This document shows, piece after piece, positions 43,496 to 52,358 of a stretch of 64,000 bases of DNA. The notes below the pieces were generated by a model. It ran no database searches and had not been told where the DNA came from. It saw nothing but the letters and a program-made list of their open reading frames with translations. The DNA lies in assembly GCA_965200775.1 (NCBI GenBank), contig OZ241383.1, positions 1,240,001 to 1,304,000 of the forward strand, in the 5' to 3' direction. This DNA is from Poriferisocius sp965200775 (GTDB lineage Bacteria; Actinomycetota; Acidimicrobiia; Acidimicrobiales; Bin134). Position 1 is the first letter of the stretch. Every line of letters starts with the position of its first letter. The position numbers and the translations under genes are program-made.

Positions 43496-44228
43496 AGAGT
43501 CCGGAAGTGGTCCCTTCGGCGTCTCCGCATCGGGCGACCCTGCTAGCCACAGCGTGGTTAGTACATACATATCCTCAAGCAAGGAACGGGTCCTGTCAGT
43601 GGTGAAGTGGCGCATCGACCGTCGCAAGCGCCGGCGACGCCTGGCCACAGCCGCAGTCATCGCCCTCGGAGCAACAACTGCAATAGCCGCTGCTTTCGTG
43701 GTCGCCGGACGCGAGCCTACAGAGCCGGCGGGGATCCTGTGCTACGAGGAAGCCTCCCGCGACGCCGACACCGCGTTCGTTGCCCGCCAGGCAGGGACGG
43801 CCCCCGCCCCCGAGGCATGCCTCTCACTCTTGGGCGAGGGTGTCTTTTTCGACACCTACTCCCAGGTTGCAACCGGCTCATTGAAGTTGGTGGGCTGCGT
43901 TACCGACTCCGGCCTGCTGGTGGTGTTCCCATCCGACGATGATGACCTCTGCAAGCAGCTCAACCTGGCCGAATTCACCGAAACCGACCCTGGCCTAGAT
44001 CGATTCCAAGTTTACGACGCGCTGGTCGCTTTATTCGACCGCGAGTCTTGCATTTCCGTCGCCGACGCCTCCGCTGCGGTGGATGAGATCATTGCCGAGT
44101 TCGGCACGGGATCGCTTTGGCGGGTTGAAGTGGGGACGCCTACCGACTTGCGACCCTGCGCCGGCTACTCACTCGACGTGGAACATTACATGATACGCAT
44201 CACGCCGACACTGGGTCCACCTGCCTGA
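43488..44228 (+). CDS. Single-pass membrane protein, possible sigma-factor partner
   Basis: A 246-residue protein with a cytosolic N-terminus (residues 1-50, very basic at RRKRRRR), one membrane helix at about 52-73 and an external domain of about 170 residues with six cysteines. There is no zinc-binding anti-sigma motif, so it is not a classical anti-sigma factor. The eight-base overlap with the sigma gene (start GTG 43488) makes functional pairing likely. I do not recognise the external domain. Confidence 0.7.
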   Translation: MPEESGSGPFGVSASGDPASHSVVSTYISSSKERVLSVVKWRIDRRKRRRRLATAAVIALGATTAIAAAFVVAGREPTEPAGILCYEEASRDADTAFVARQAGTAPAPEACLSLLGEGVFFDTYSQVATGSLKLVGCVTDSGLLVVFPSDDDDLCKQLNLAEFTETDPGLDRFQVYDALVALFDRESCISVADASAAVDEIIAEFGTGSLWRVEVGTPTDLRPCAGYSLDVEHYMIRITPTLGPPA

Positions 44229-44317
44229 CACCCGAATCGGCAGCAGAGACCTCCAGCCTGCTCACCCTATCCAAGCTGTCGCTGCCTTCACAGAGCCGAT
44301 CTTTCTTGCGATCTTTG

Positions 44318-44899
44318 CTACCAGCCAAAGAGATCGAGTTCGTCCTCGGCGGCGTCGTAACAATCGGCCACGACAGATGGATCGGGTTCGAACCTAGGAT
44401 TGGGCCAGGATCCGACATCGTCGACATCGTAACCCGCACTTGCGAGGCATTCTATTACCAACTGGTTGAGGCGATCTTGTTCCTCACTGCTCAACGAATT
44501 CTGAAGAGCCAAACTCCATTCAACAAGGTCAAATAGCTCTTCAGTACAAGCTTCAAACACTGCCGTTGAGTGGTTGCGGTCAGCTCCTTTGGGAGTAAAT
44601 GTATGGAAGCCCTTATGCCTATATCCATCCGATAGATGGTTCACAGCGACATCCTGTTTGGCAGCGCATTCCACTACCTCGGACGCAGCGCGTTCTGTCT
44701 CACCTGGTGTCACAATCCCATCCGCTAATATTTCCTGTTGGGTAATACTAGCGTAAGGTAGCAACGCCTCAATCTCCTGCCACTGCACGATGTGGTGCTG
44801 TTTCCAATCCTTTTCTGGAGCGGAGGTGTTGCCTCCTCCGCACGAAGCGGAGAAGGCAACACCAAGCACAAGACAAGTCAGCCAAAGCATTGCCTTCAT
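44318..44899 (-). CDS. Small lipoprotein of unknown function
   Basis: A 193-residue protein with a short signal peptide and the lipobox FSASC, lipid Cys20. The mature part is acidic, mostly helical and has several cysteines (CAAKQ, CTEEL, CLASAG, CYDAAED) in spacing reminiscent of small secreted actinobacterial proteins. It is convergent with the membrane protein at 43488 and is less GC-rich than the neighbours. No enzyme motif was found. It may be a sensor or target in the ECF sigma locus, by position only. Confidence 0.65.
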   Translation of the reverse strand: MKAMLWLTCLVLGVAFSASCGGGNTSAPEKDWKQHHIVQWQEIEALLPYASITQQEILADGIVTPGETERAASEVVECAAKQDVAVNHLSDGYRHKGFHTFTPKGADRNHSTAVFEACTEELFDLVEWSLALQNSLSSEEQDRLNQLVIECLASAGYDVDDVGSWPNPRFEPDPSVVADCYDAAEDELDLFGW

Positions 44900-45121
44900 A
44901 ACTCATCCTCACTATAGGATTAGACTGCCCGGGTTGGGCAGCTCTTTCACCACCCTTTGTGTCCGGCAGTCACGTTTGCGTCGCGAACTCCAGGGGCGCT
45001 GCCGGGTTGCGACAGCCTTGCTGCACCGCAGCAGCCGCCGACCACCCACCCGAACGCTGCGGCCCGGTCCGGAGCTGGTGGCGGTGGTGCCGATCGCCTG
45101 GGGCAACTAGGTTCTGCGGCA

Positions 45122-45979
45122 ATGAGATACGCAGCGCCGACCACGGTGGACGAGGCCCGTGAGCTGCTGGCCGCGGACCCCGGGGCCGAGGTCTTCGCCG
45201 GAGCCACCGACCTCATACCCCAGATCCGGGGAGGACGGCCCGAGCCTTCGATGATTGTCGATCTGAAGCGCATCGACCGGCTGATGGCAGTCGCCGAGTC
45301 CGGCGGCGGCTGGGTAATCGGTGCCGCCGTGCCCGCTTCGCACCTGACAGCCAACGCCGTGTTCACGTCGGCCTTCCCCGGTCTTTCCGAGGCCAGCGGC
45401 CTCATTGGCTCCGACCAGATCCAGAACCGGGCGAGCTGGGGCGGCAACCTTTGTACGGCGTCGCCGGCTGCCGACGCTGTGCCCGCTCTGGTGGTGAACA
45501 ACGCTCAAGCAGTAATCGCCACCGCCGGAGGCGAGAGAACACTGGCGGTGGCCGATGTCCCCACCGGTCCCGGCCAGACCGCTCTGGCCGAGGGTGAGTT
45601 CATCATCGAGTTCACCGTGGCCGCCCCGCCGGCGGGAACCGGCGACGCCTACCTGCGGCTCACCCCCCGAACCGAAATGGACATCGCCGTGGTGAGCGCC
45701 GCGGTGCGGGTCACCCTCGACGGCGACACCTGCACGTCGGCATCGGTCGCCTTGGGAGCGGTGGCCCCGACCGTGGTGACAGTACACGATGCCGAGTCCG
45801 CCCTGGTGGGTTCGACCATCGACGACGACGTGCTGGCCGCAGTGGCGGCGGCCGCTTCCGCCTCTGCCCGCCCGATCACCGACAAGCGGGGAACGGTGGA
45901 GTACCGCACCCAAGTGGCCGGTGTTCTGGCCAAACGTGCCACGGTTATCGCCGCCCAACGAGCCCGAGGGGAGGCCTGA
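45122..45979 (+). CDS. Molybdenum hydroxylase FAD-binding (medium) subunit
   Basis: A 285-residue subunit of the xanthine-dehydrogenase/CO-dehydrogenase family. The FAD segments are AGATDLIPQI near residues 26-35 and NRASWGGNLCTASPAADAVPAL near 103-124. It passes electrons from the iron-sulfur subunit to the acceptor. Start ATG 45122. Its stop overlaps the start of the next gene (TGATG). The 222-base gap before it (44900-45121) holds nothing recognisable; a promoter must lie there. Confidence 0.94.
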   Translation: MRYAAPTTVDEARELLAADPGAEVFAGATDLIPQIRGGRPEPSMIVDLKRIDRLMAVAESGGGWVIGAAVPASHLTANAVFTSAFPGLSEASGLIGSDQIQNRASWGGNLCTASPAADAVPALVVNNAQAVIATAGGERTLAVADVPTGPGQTALAEGEFIIEFTVAAPPAGTGDAYLRLTPRTEMDIAVVSAAVRVTLDGDTCTSASVALGAVAPTVVTVHDAESALVGSTIDDDVLAAVAAAASASARPITDKRGTVEYRTQVAGVLAKRATVIAAQRARGEA

Positions 45980-46464
45980 TGGTCAACCGCACCCATGTGC
46001 ATTGCACGGTGAACGGCGACGAGGTCGACTTTCTGGCCTCCGACGACACCTCGCTGCTGGATGCGCTCCGAGACGAGCTGGGACTGATCGGGGCCAAGGA
46101 AGGCTGCGGCACCGGGGACTGCGGTGCCTGTTCGGTGATCATGGACCACGAGCTGAACTGTTCGTGTTTGGTGTTCGCGGCCGAAGCGGAGGGCCGCGAC
46201 ATCACCACCGTCGAGGGGGTGGCCGACGGCGACCACCTCCATCCCCTGCAGCAGGCGTTCCTCGAGGGAGCGGCCCTGCAGTGCGGGGTCTGCACCCCTG
46301 GGTTCATCGTCGCCGCCAAGGTGCTGCTCGACAACAACCCCGCTCCGACCGAAACCGAGATCCGCTACGCCCTGGCCGGAAACCTGTGCCGATGCACGGG
46401 CTACGACAAGATCGTCCGCTCTGTGCAGGAAGCAGCGGTGCGGCTGCAAGGAGCAGCAAAGTGA
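45979..46464 (+). CDS. Molybdenum hydroxylase [2Fe-2S] (small) subunit
   Basis: A 161-residue subunit with two iron-sulfur clusters. The plant-type cluster uses Cys43, Cys48, Cys51 and one of Cys61/Cys63 (EGCGTGDCGACS). The second uses Cys102, Cys105, Cys137 and Cys139 (QCGVCTPG and NLCRCTGYDKI). The length is normal. It is translationally coupled at both ends: ATG overlapping the upstream stop and GTGA overlapping the large-subunit start. Confidence 0.96.
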   Translation: MVNRTHVHCTVNGDEVDFLASDDTSLLDALRDELGLIGAKEGCGTGDCGACSVIMDHELNCSCLVFAAEAEGRDITTVEGVADGDHLHPLQQAFLEGAALQCGVCTPGFIVAAKVLLDNNPAPTETEIRYALAGNLCRCTGYDKIVRSVQEAAVRLQGAAK

Positions 46465-48698
46465 CCGCAACCGAGAATCTCTCCGCCTACAAGTTCATCG
46501 GCACCCGCCCGGTCCGCCACGACGGGCTGGACAAGGTAACCGGCAAGGCCCGATTCGCCGCCGACCTCAACATGGCCGGGCAACTTCGGGGCGCGATGGT
46601 GCGGTCGCCCCATGCTCACGCCCGAATCGTCTCGATAGACACCAGCGAGGCCGAGGCGATGCCCGGGGTGAAAGCGGTCACCACCGGGGCCGACTACCCC
46701 GACCTCGACCCCAACGATCCCATCTTCGACGAATCCATCAACGTGATCGCCCGCGACGAGGTCATGTACCACGGCCATGTGGTTGCCGCGGTGGCGGCCA
46801 TAACCGCCAAGCAGGCCCGCGAGGCAGCGGCCAAGGTCAAGGTGGAGTACGAGGTGCTACCCGCCATCTTGAGCATTGACGATTCGGTAGCCGAGGGCGC
46901 GCCCATAGCCAACACCACCAACCGAACCATGTTCACCGGCAATACCGAGCCGTCGAACATCGCTTCCACCAACCAGTTCGGCCGGGGCGATGTGGAGCAG
47001 GGGTTCGCCGACGCCGACGTCGTGGTGGAGCGGGAGTTCACCACTGTTCCCGTCCACCAGGGCTACATCGAGCCCCACGCTTGCGTGGCCGACTGCGGCC
47101 AGGACGCAAAGGCCACCATCTGGGCTTCGTCGCAGGGCCACTTCGCCATTCGGGACCGGACAGCGGCGATCCTCGGGTGGGAGACCCATCGGGTGAAGGT
47201 GATTCCCGCGGAGATCGGGGGCGGTTTTGGAGGCAAGACCACTCTCTACATTGAGCCGCTGGCGGTGAAGCTCAGCCAGAAGGCAGCTCGCCCGGTGAAG
47301 ATCGTGATGACCCGGGAGGAGGTGCTGAGAGCCACCGGTCCCGCGCCCGCTGCGAAGATGCGAGCCAAGCTCGGTGCGACCGCAGACGGCGACCTCACCA
47401 CCCTGGAAGCGACCCTTCACTACTCGGTGGGCTCGTTCAAGGGCTTCGGAGCACTGACCGGGGCGATGTCCATTGCCTCCTACAAGCTCCCCAACCTGAG
47501 CCTCGACGCCATCGGGGTGATCGAGAACACCCCCAAATCGGCGGCCTACCGGGCTCCGTCGGCCCCGCAGGCCGCTTTCGTGGTGGAGACGCTCATCGAC
47601 GAGGTCGCCGAGCAACTCGGGATGGACCCGATTGACATCCGGTTGAGGAACGCTGTGGCGGAGGGTGACCCCACTGCAATGGGTGCTCCCCATCCTCGGA
47701 TCGGCTTCGTCGAGACCCTGGAAGCGGTCAGGGATTCCGATCACTACCGCTCACCCGTGCCCGAGGGCGCGGGCCGGGGGGTGGCCACCGGGTTCTGGTT
47801 CAACATCGGTGAGCAATCCAGCGCCACCGTCAACCTCAACGAGGACGGGACAGCCACCGTCATCACCGGCAGCCCCGACATCGGCGGCAGCCGGGCCTCG
47901 ATGGCGCTCATGGCAGCCGAGGAGCTTGGCCTCGACGTTCACAAGATCAATCCTGTGGTGGCCGACACCGAGTCTGTCGGCTTCACCGACATCACCGAGG
48001 GCAGCAGGGCCACGTTCGCCACCGGCATGGCCGTGGTCAACGCGTGTCGCGACCTGAAACAGGAGCTGTGTCGCCGAGCGGCCACCATCCGCGGGGTCGA
48101 CGCCGATCAGGTGACGTGGATCGACGGAGCCGCAGTGGTGAACGGACCGCCCGCAGAGGGCCAGGAACCGCTGCCCCTGGCCGAAATCACCGCCCAGGCC
48201 AAGCGCACCGGAGGCCCGCTTACCGCCACCGCATCGCTGAACGCAGCCGGCGCCGGCCCGTCGTTCGCTGTCCACCTCGCCGACGTGAAGGTGGACGAGG
48301 AGACCGGCCAAACCACGATCCTGCGCTACACCGCGGCCCAGGACGCCGGCACCGCCATCCACCCAAGCTACGTGGAGGGACAGATCCAGGGCGGCTCGGT
48401 TCAAGGCATCGGGTGGGCGCTCAACGAGGAGTACATCTTCGATGAGAACGGGGTGATGCAAAACGCCGGGTTCCTCGACTACCGGATGCCGGTGGCCTCG
48501 GACCTGCCGCTGATCGACGCCATCATCGTCGAGGTCCCCAACCCGTCCCACCCCTACGGCGTGCGGGGCGTGGGCGAGACCGGCATCGTGCCCCCAATCC
48601 CAACCCTGGCCAACGCCATCGCCGCAGCCACCGGGGTCCGCATGGAGACCCTGCCTATGTCGCCGCCCAACGTGTTGAAGGCGCTCAACCAGCGCTGA
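46461..48698 (+). CDS. Molybdenum hydroxylase large (molybdopterin-binding) subunit
   Basis: A 745-residue subunit with the cofactor loops PAEIGGGFGGKTTLY and SPDIGGSRASMALMAAEELG, and the probable base Glu706 in GVGETGIVPP. The active-site loop is AAYRAPSAPQAAF, without the CSFR signature of CO dehydrogenase, so it hydroxylates some other substrate such as an aldehyde, N-heterocycle or aromatic acyl-CoA. The start is GTG 46461 within a four-base overlap; an open frame from 45789 is only overlap. A MoaD-like protein and a CoA transferase follow. Confidence 0.94.
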   Translation: MTATENLSAYKFIGTRPVRHDGLDKVTGKARFAADLNMAGQLRGAMVRSPHAHARIVSIDTSEAEAMPGVKAVTTGADYPDLDPNDPIFDESINVIARDEVMYHGHVVAAVAAITAKQAREAAAKVKVEYEVLPAILSIDDSVAEGAPIANTTNRTMFTGNTEPSNIASTNQFGRGDVEQGFADADVVVEREFTTVPVHQGYIEPHACVADCGQDAKATIWASSQGHFAIRDRTAAILGWETHRVKVIPAEIGGGFGGKTTLYIEPLAVKLSQKAARPVKIVMTREEVLRATGPAPAAKMRAKLGATADGDLTTLEATLHYSVGSFKGFGALTGAMSIASYKLPNLSLDAIGVIENTPKSAAYRAPSAPQAAFVVETLIDEVAEQLGMDPIDIRLRNAVAEGDPTAMGAPHPRIGFVETLEAVRDSDHYRSPVPEGAGRGVATGFWFNIGEQSSATVNLNEDGTATVITGSPDIGGSRASMALMAAEELGLDVHKINPVVADTESVGFTDITEGSRATFATGMAVVNACRDLKQELCRRAATIRGVDADQVTWIDGAAVVNGPPAEGQEPLPLAEITAQAKRTGGPLTATASLNAAGAGPSFAVHLADVKVDEETGQTTILRYTAAQDAGTAIHPSYVEGQIQGGSVQGIGWALNEEYIFDENGVMQNAGFLDYRMPVASDLPLIDAIIVEVPNPSHPYGVRGVGETGIVPPIPTLANAIAAATGVRMETLPMSPPNVLKALNQR

Positions 48699-48705
48699 GC
48701 ACGCA

Positions 48706-48951
48706 GTGGCCACCGTCCACCTCCAAAAGGACCACTGCCGCCTGACCGGTGCCGAACGGGTGCTGGAAATAGACGCCACAACGGTCGGTGCCTTGATCGA
48801 CGAGCTCGACCGCCGCTATCCCGGCCTCGGCCCTCTGCTGCGCGACGGTTCATCGGTGTCCATCAACGGCGAGCTGATCGCCAACGGCATCTACGAGAAA
48901 GTGGACGCCGACACCGAAGTCCACTTCATCGCCATCGTGAGCGGAGGCTGA
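48706..48951 (+). CDS. MoaD/ThiS-like small sulfur carrier
   Basis: An 81-residue beta-grasp protein ending in SGG, the diglycine tail that carries sulfur as a thiocarboxylate. It starts at GTG 48706, seven bases after the molybdenum hydroxylase stop, and should serve molybdopterin synthesis for that enzyme, possibly as a dedicated molybdopterin-synthase small subunit. The stretch TVGALIDELDRRYPGL fits the family. A ThiS-like role cannot be excluded, but the context favours MoaD. Confidence 0.85.
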   Translation: MATVHLQKDHCRLTGAERVLEIDATTVGALIDELDRRYPGLGPLLRDGSSVSINGELIANGIYEKVDADTEVHFIAIVSGG

Positions 48952-49049
48952 CCTCCACCGGCCCCTCGCAGACCGGCCCACGAAGCGGCCGGGACACCAA
49001 ATCGGGTCCGGCAGAGCCTCGGAAACCCGAAACGGGTACGTTGCGATTG

Positions 49050-50192
49050 ATGCGCTCGACAAAGCCGCTGGACGGCGTTCTCGTGGTCTCAATCGAGCAG
49101 GCGGTGGCCGGGCCGTTGGCTTCGTGCCGGCTGGCCGACGCCGGAGCCAGGGTCATCAAAGTGGAACGGGCCGAGGGCGACTTCTCCCGGGGTTACGACG
49201 CCGCTGCCGACGGCCTGTCCAGCTACTTCGCCTGGCTCAATCGGGGCAAGGAGTCGATAGTCCTGGACCTCAAAACCGATGAAGACCTGGGGCTGCTGGG
49301 CCGGATGGTGGGCCGGGCCGATGTCTTCATCCAGAACTTGGCGGTGGGGGCCGCCGACCGCCTTGGGTTCGGCTCCGAGTCGTTGCGAACCCGCCATCGC
49401 AGGCTCATCACCTGCGACATTTCGGGTTACGGCCCTTCGGGGCCGTATGCCCAGATGAAGGCCTACGACCTGTTGGTGCAAGCCGAGAGCGGGCTGGTTT
49501 CGGTGTCGGGACCGCCGGGGCCGCTGGGTCGGGTCGGGGTGTCGGTGGCCGACATAGCCACCGGCGAGGCCGCTGCCCGAGCCATCAGCCAGGCGCTGGT
49601 CCGCCAGGCTCGTACCGGGGAGGGGGCCGCGGTGGAGGTTTCCCTTTTCTCCACCATGTCCGAGTGGATGACCGTTCCGCTGCTGCACCACGATTATCTC
49701 GGCCAGGGGCCCCAACGTATGGGACTGGCCCACCCCTCAATCGCCCCCTACGGCGGGTTCGCCACCGCCGACGGGACCACCCTGCTCATCGCCGTGCAGT
49801 CCGACCGGGAGTGGCGCACCCTTTGCGAATCGGTCCTCGACCGGGCCGACCTGGCCCAAGACCCCCGCTTCGCCACCAACAACGCCCGGGTAGCCAACCG
49901 AGCAGAGACCGATGAGGTGGTGGCGGAGGTGTTCTCCCTACTGAGCACCGAGGAGCTCCACCGCAAGCTCAACAACAGCCGGATGGCCTTCGGCGCGGTC
50001 AACGACCTGGCCGGACTCTCCTCGCACCCGCAGATTCAGCGGATCTCAGTTGCCCACGCCACCGGCACCGTCGAACTGCCCTCTCCGGCCACCACCTCCG
50101 ACTGGGACGACGTCGCAACAGGCCCTCCACCGGTGCTGCCCGCCCTCAACCAGCACGGCGACCGGCTCAGAGCCGAGTTCGCCCCCGACTGA
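49050..50192 (+). CDS. CoA transferase, CaiB/BaiF (class III) family
   Basis: A 380-residue class III CoA transferase. The catalytic aspartate is probably Asp140 in KAYDLLVQAESGL. The opening GVLVVSIEQAVAGPLASCRLADAGARVIKVER and the later RQARTGEGAAVEVSLFSTM are typical. It moves CoA between carboxylic acids. The ATG at 49050 is chosen over TTG 49041. It follows the MoaD-like gene by 98 bases on the same strand, so acyl-CoA activation of the substrate or product of the molybdenum hydroxylase is a fair guess. Confidence 0.92.
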   Translation: MRSTKPLDGVLVVSIEQAVAGPLASCRLADAGARVIKVERAEGDFSRGYDAAADGLSSYFAWLNRGKESIVLDLKTDEDLGLLGRMVGRADVFIQNLAVGAADRLGFGSESLRTRHRRLITCDISGYGPSGPYAQMKAYDLLVQAESGLVSVSGPPGPLGRVGVSVADIATGEAAARAISQALVRQARTGEGAAVEVSLFSTMSEWMTVPLLHHDYLGQGPQRMGLAHPSIAPYGGFATADGTTLLIAVQSDREWRTLCESVLDRADLAQDPRFATNNARVANRAETDEVVAEVFSLLSTEELHRKLNNSRMAFGAVNDLAGLSSHPQIQRISVAHATGTVELPSPATTSDWDDVATGPPPVLPALNQHGDRLRAEFAPD

Positions 50193-50200
50193 CGCCGGAC

Positions 50201-50602
50201 TCAGATCTCCTCAAGGTGCTGGAACAGCGGCCCCAGCAGAGCCCTGACAAAGTCCTCGTCGCAATAGAGCTTCTCGCCGGTTAGCAGGCCGTCGACGGCA
50301 GGCATCATGGAAATCACCATGTGGCGGGTTTTGCCGTCCAGCTCGACCCAGTATTCCTGGATGGCGCACTGATCGTTGGCCCACTCCCCCAGCACGCCGT
50401 AGCCGCTGACCCGCTGGGCAAAAGCCGGATACTGCTCCCAGTAAAACTTGCGGGCCATCTCTCCGCCGGTGAACCCCTTGCCCAGCGGCCAGAACTCGTA
50501 GGTCGGCTCGTCCACCAGAGTGGCCAACGTCCTCTCGGCATCCTGTTCGGCTTCAGCCGCAGCGTGCTCATGGGTCAGAGCCATTATCTCCTCAGGGGTC
50601 AT
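50201..50602 (-). CDS. SnoaL/NTF2-like small protein
   Basis: A 133-residue protein of the cone-shaped NTF2/SnoaL fold. The N-terminal helix (ALTHEHAAAEAEQDAERTLATLVDEPTYEFWP) and the following beta strands match the family plan. Members act as hydrolases, cyclases or isomerases on small ligands; no catalytic residue pair can be assigned here. It is convergent with the CoA transferase gene, eight bases apart. Confidence 0.8.
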   Translation of the reverse strand: MTPEEIMALTHEHAAAEAEQDAERTLATLVDEPTYEFWPLGKGFTGGEMARKFYWEQYPAFAQRVSGYGVLGEWANDQCAIQEYWVELDGKTRHMVISMMPAVDGLLTGEKLYCDEDFVRALLGPLFQHLEEI

Positions 50603-50722
50603 CCGACAACCCTAGATGCTCCGGATCCGATTGCCGTCGCTCCACCCTTGCCAGCTCCCTCCGATTCCACAGGAACTCGGTCGGGATTGCCCGGATGCAG
50701 TCGCCAAGGACAATGTCCGAAA

Positions 50723-52240
50723 TCACTCAAAGAGACGGCGGAGGCGGAACTTCTCCACCTTGCCGTTGCCGGTCCGGGGCAATTCGTCGATGGCCTCGAT
50801 GGTGGTCGGCACCTTGTAGGGGGCCAAGGTTCCCTCCGAATGGGCCCGCAGGTCGTCTTCGGTGGGCAGCCCTTCGCCGTCGGCAACCACGATGAACGCG
50901 GCCACGGTCTCGCCCAGCACCGGGTCGGGACGGGCCACCACCGCGATGTCTGCCACCGCCGGATGGGTGCGCAGCGCGGTCTCCACCTCGATGGTGGACA
51001 GATTCTCCCCGCCCCTGCGCACTATGTCCTTCTGACGGTCCACGAAAAAGAGGTAGCCGTCCTCGTCCACATAGCCCAGGTCGCCGGTGCGGAACCAGTC
51101 CCCCGAGGTGGCCGCTTCTGTAGCTTCCTGGTCCTCGATGTAGCCGTTGAAGCCGATGCTCGACCGCAGAAAGCAGATCTCCCCCGGCTCCCCCACCGGC
51201 GCCTGCGAACCGTCGGGCAGGAAGATCCGTAGCACCGACCCCTCGAACGGCTTGCCCACCGATCCGATGCGACGGGGCTCGTCGAGGCGGGTATAGGTTC
51301 CCGATCCCGCCTCGGTCATGCCGTACCAGTCCATGCACGGCACCCCGTAGCGCTCTTCGATCTGATCGATGATCGGGGCGCAGCCCAGCGGGATCATCAC
51401 CCGCAGCGAGTGCGACCGCTCGTGGGGGCCGGGTGGCAAGGTCATCAAGATGTTGACGATGGGCACCAGGGTGAGGAAGTAGGTCGGGCGGTACAGGTCC
51501 ACCAGCGCCCAGAACCGTGACGCCGAGAACTGGCGCTGTATAACCACGCTGCCGCCCCGGCTCAACGCCGACATCGCCCCGCCCATGGCGTTGCCGTGGA
51601 ACAGCGGTGTTACCACCAGCGAACGGTCGGTGTGGCTCAGCCCGAACATCTCCTCGTAGGGGACCGCCCCGCCGGCGAACAGTTCCGGGCTCATGGGCAC
51701 CGCCTTGGGCCGACCGGTGGTGGTCCCCGACGTGTACAAGACGTTGCCCTCCACGAACCCGTCCACCGGAGGCAAATCCAGCCCGGCCCCCTCGGGTGCC
51801 TCGCCGATGAGGTCGGAAAGCAGCAACGCCCCGTCAACCGGTTCGTCCACGCTCACCACCGCGTCCACCCACTCCATGGCTGAGGTCAGCGCCACGGCTC
51901 TTTCGGCTCGCTCGGCCTCGGTGAACACCAGGCGACACCGGGAGTGGCCGAGCACAAACTCCAGCTCCGGGTCGGACCAATCCGGGTTGATCGGGACAGT
52001 GGCCATGCCGGTGCCCTGCATCCCGAGCTGGCATTCGATGAACTGGGGGCGGTTCCTCATCCACAGGCAGGCCCGATCCCCCAACCCCAGGCCGAACCGG
52101 CTCTGGAGCTGGTGCGCGATGGCCCCACCGTGTGCGGCCAGGTCGCGGTAGGTGCGGTGGCCGTCGTCTTCGGTGAGCAGGGCCAGCTTGTCGGGCCAGG
52201 TGTGGCTGAAGTCCCGGACAACGTCATAGAGAGTCGGCAT
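50723..52240 (-). CDS. AMP-forming acyl-CoA synthetase (CaiC-like)
   Basis: A 505-residue ligase. The P-loop is VLYTSGTTTGRPKAVPMS, the adenylate motif is DWYGMTEAGSGTYT, then GDWFRTGDLGYVDEDGYL, DIVRRGGENLSTIEVE and the terminal lysine in LPRTGNGKVEKFRLRRL. The form and length resemble carnitine/crotonobetaine-CoA ligases and bile-acid-CoA ligases. The start ATG 52240 gives MPTLYDVVRDFSH; the open frame further upstream is not family-like. It is divergent from aroC across 118 bases with no recognisable element. Confidence 0.93.
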   Translation of the reverse strand: MPTLYDVVRDFSHTWPDKLALLTEDDGHRTYRDLAAHGGAIAHQLQSRFGLGLGDRACLWMRNRPQFIECQLGMQGTGMATVPINPDWSDPELEFVLGHSRCRLVFTEAERAERAVALTSAMEWVDAVVSVDEPVDGALLLSDLIGEAPEGAGLDLPPVDGFVEGNVLYTSGTTTGRPKAVPMSPELFAGGAVPYEEMFGLSHTDRSLVVTPLFHGNAMGGAMSALSRGGSVVIQRQFSASRFWALVDLYRPTYFLTLVPIVNILMTLPPGPHERSHSLRVMIPLGCAPIIDQIEERYGVPCMDWYGMTEAGSGTYTRLDEPRRIGSVGKPFEGSVLRIFLPDGSQAPVGEPGEICFLRSSIGFNGYIEDQEATEAATSGDWFRTGDLGYVDEDGYLFFVDRQKDIVRRGGENLSTIEVETALRTHPAVADIAVVARPDPVLGETVAAFIVVADGEGLPTEDDLRAHSEGTLAPYKVPTTIEAIDELPRTGNGKVEKFRLRRLFE

Positions 52241-52358
52241 CGCCGTGCAGCCTAGTGATGCGGTGCGACACATCGCCTCGCCCGGACACAACCGCCGACC
52301 GCGGCGGCAGCAATCCAACCCCGGCCCGTGAGGCACGGCCCCCTAGGATTGAGAGGCG

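Noticed and set aside
44957..45121. A frame before the FAD subunit that would extend it by 55 residues
   Set aside because: The added residues are Pro/Ala-rich without family match; ATG 45122 gives the normal N-terminus.
46400..46500. A longer large-subunit start at 45789
   Set aside because: It would overlap the FAD and iron-sulfur subunit genes in another frame; GTG 46461 gives the normal N-terminus with a four-base overlap.
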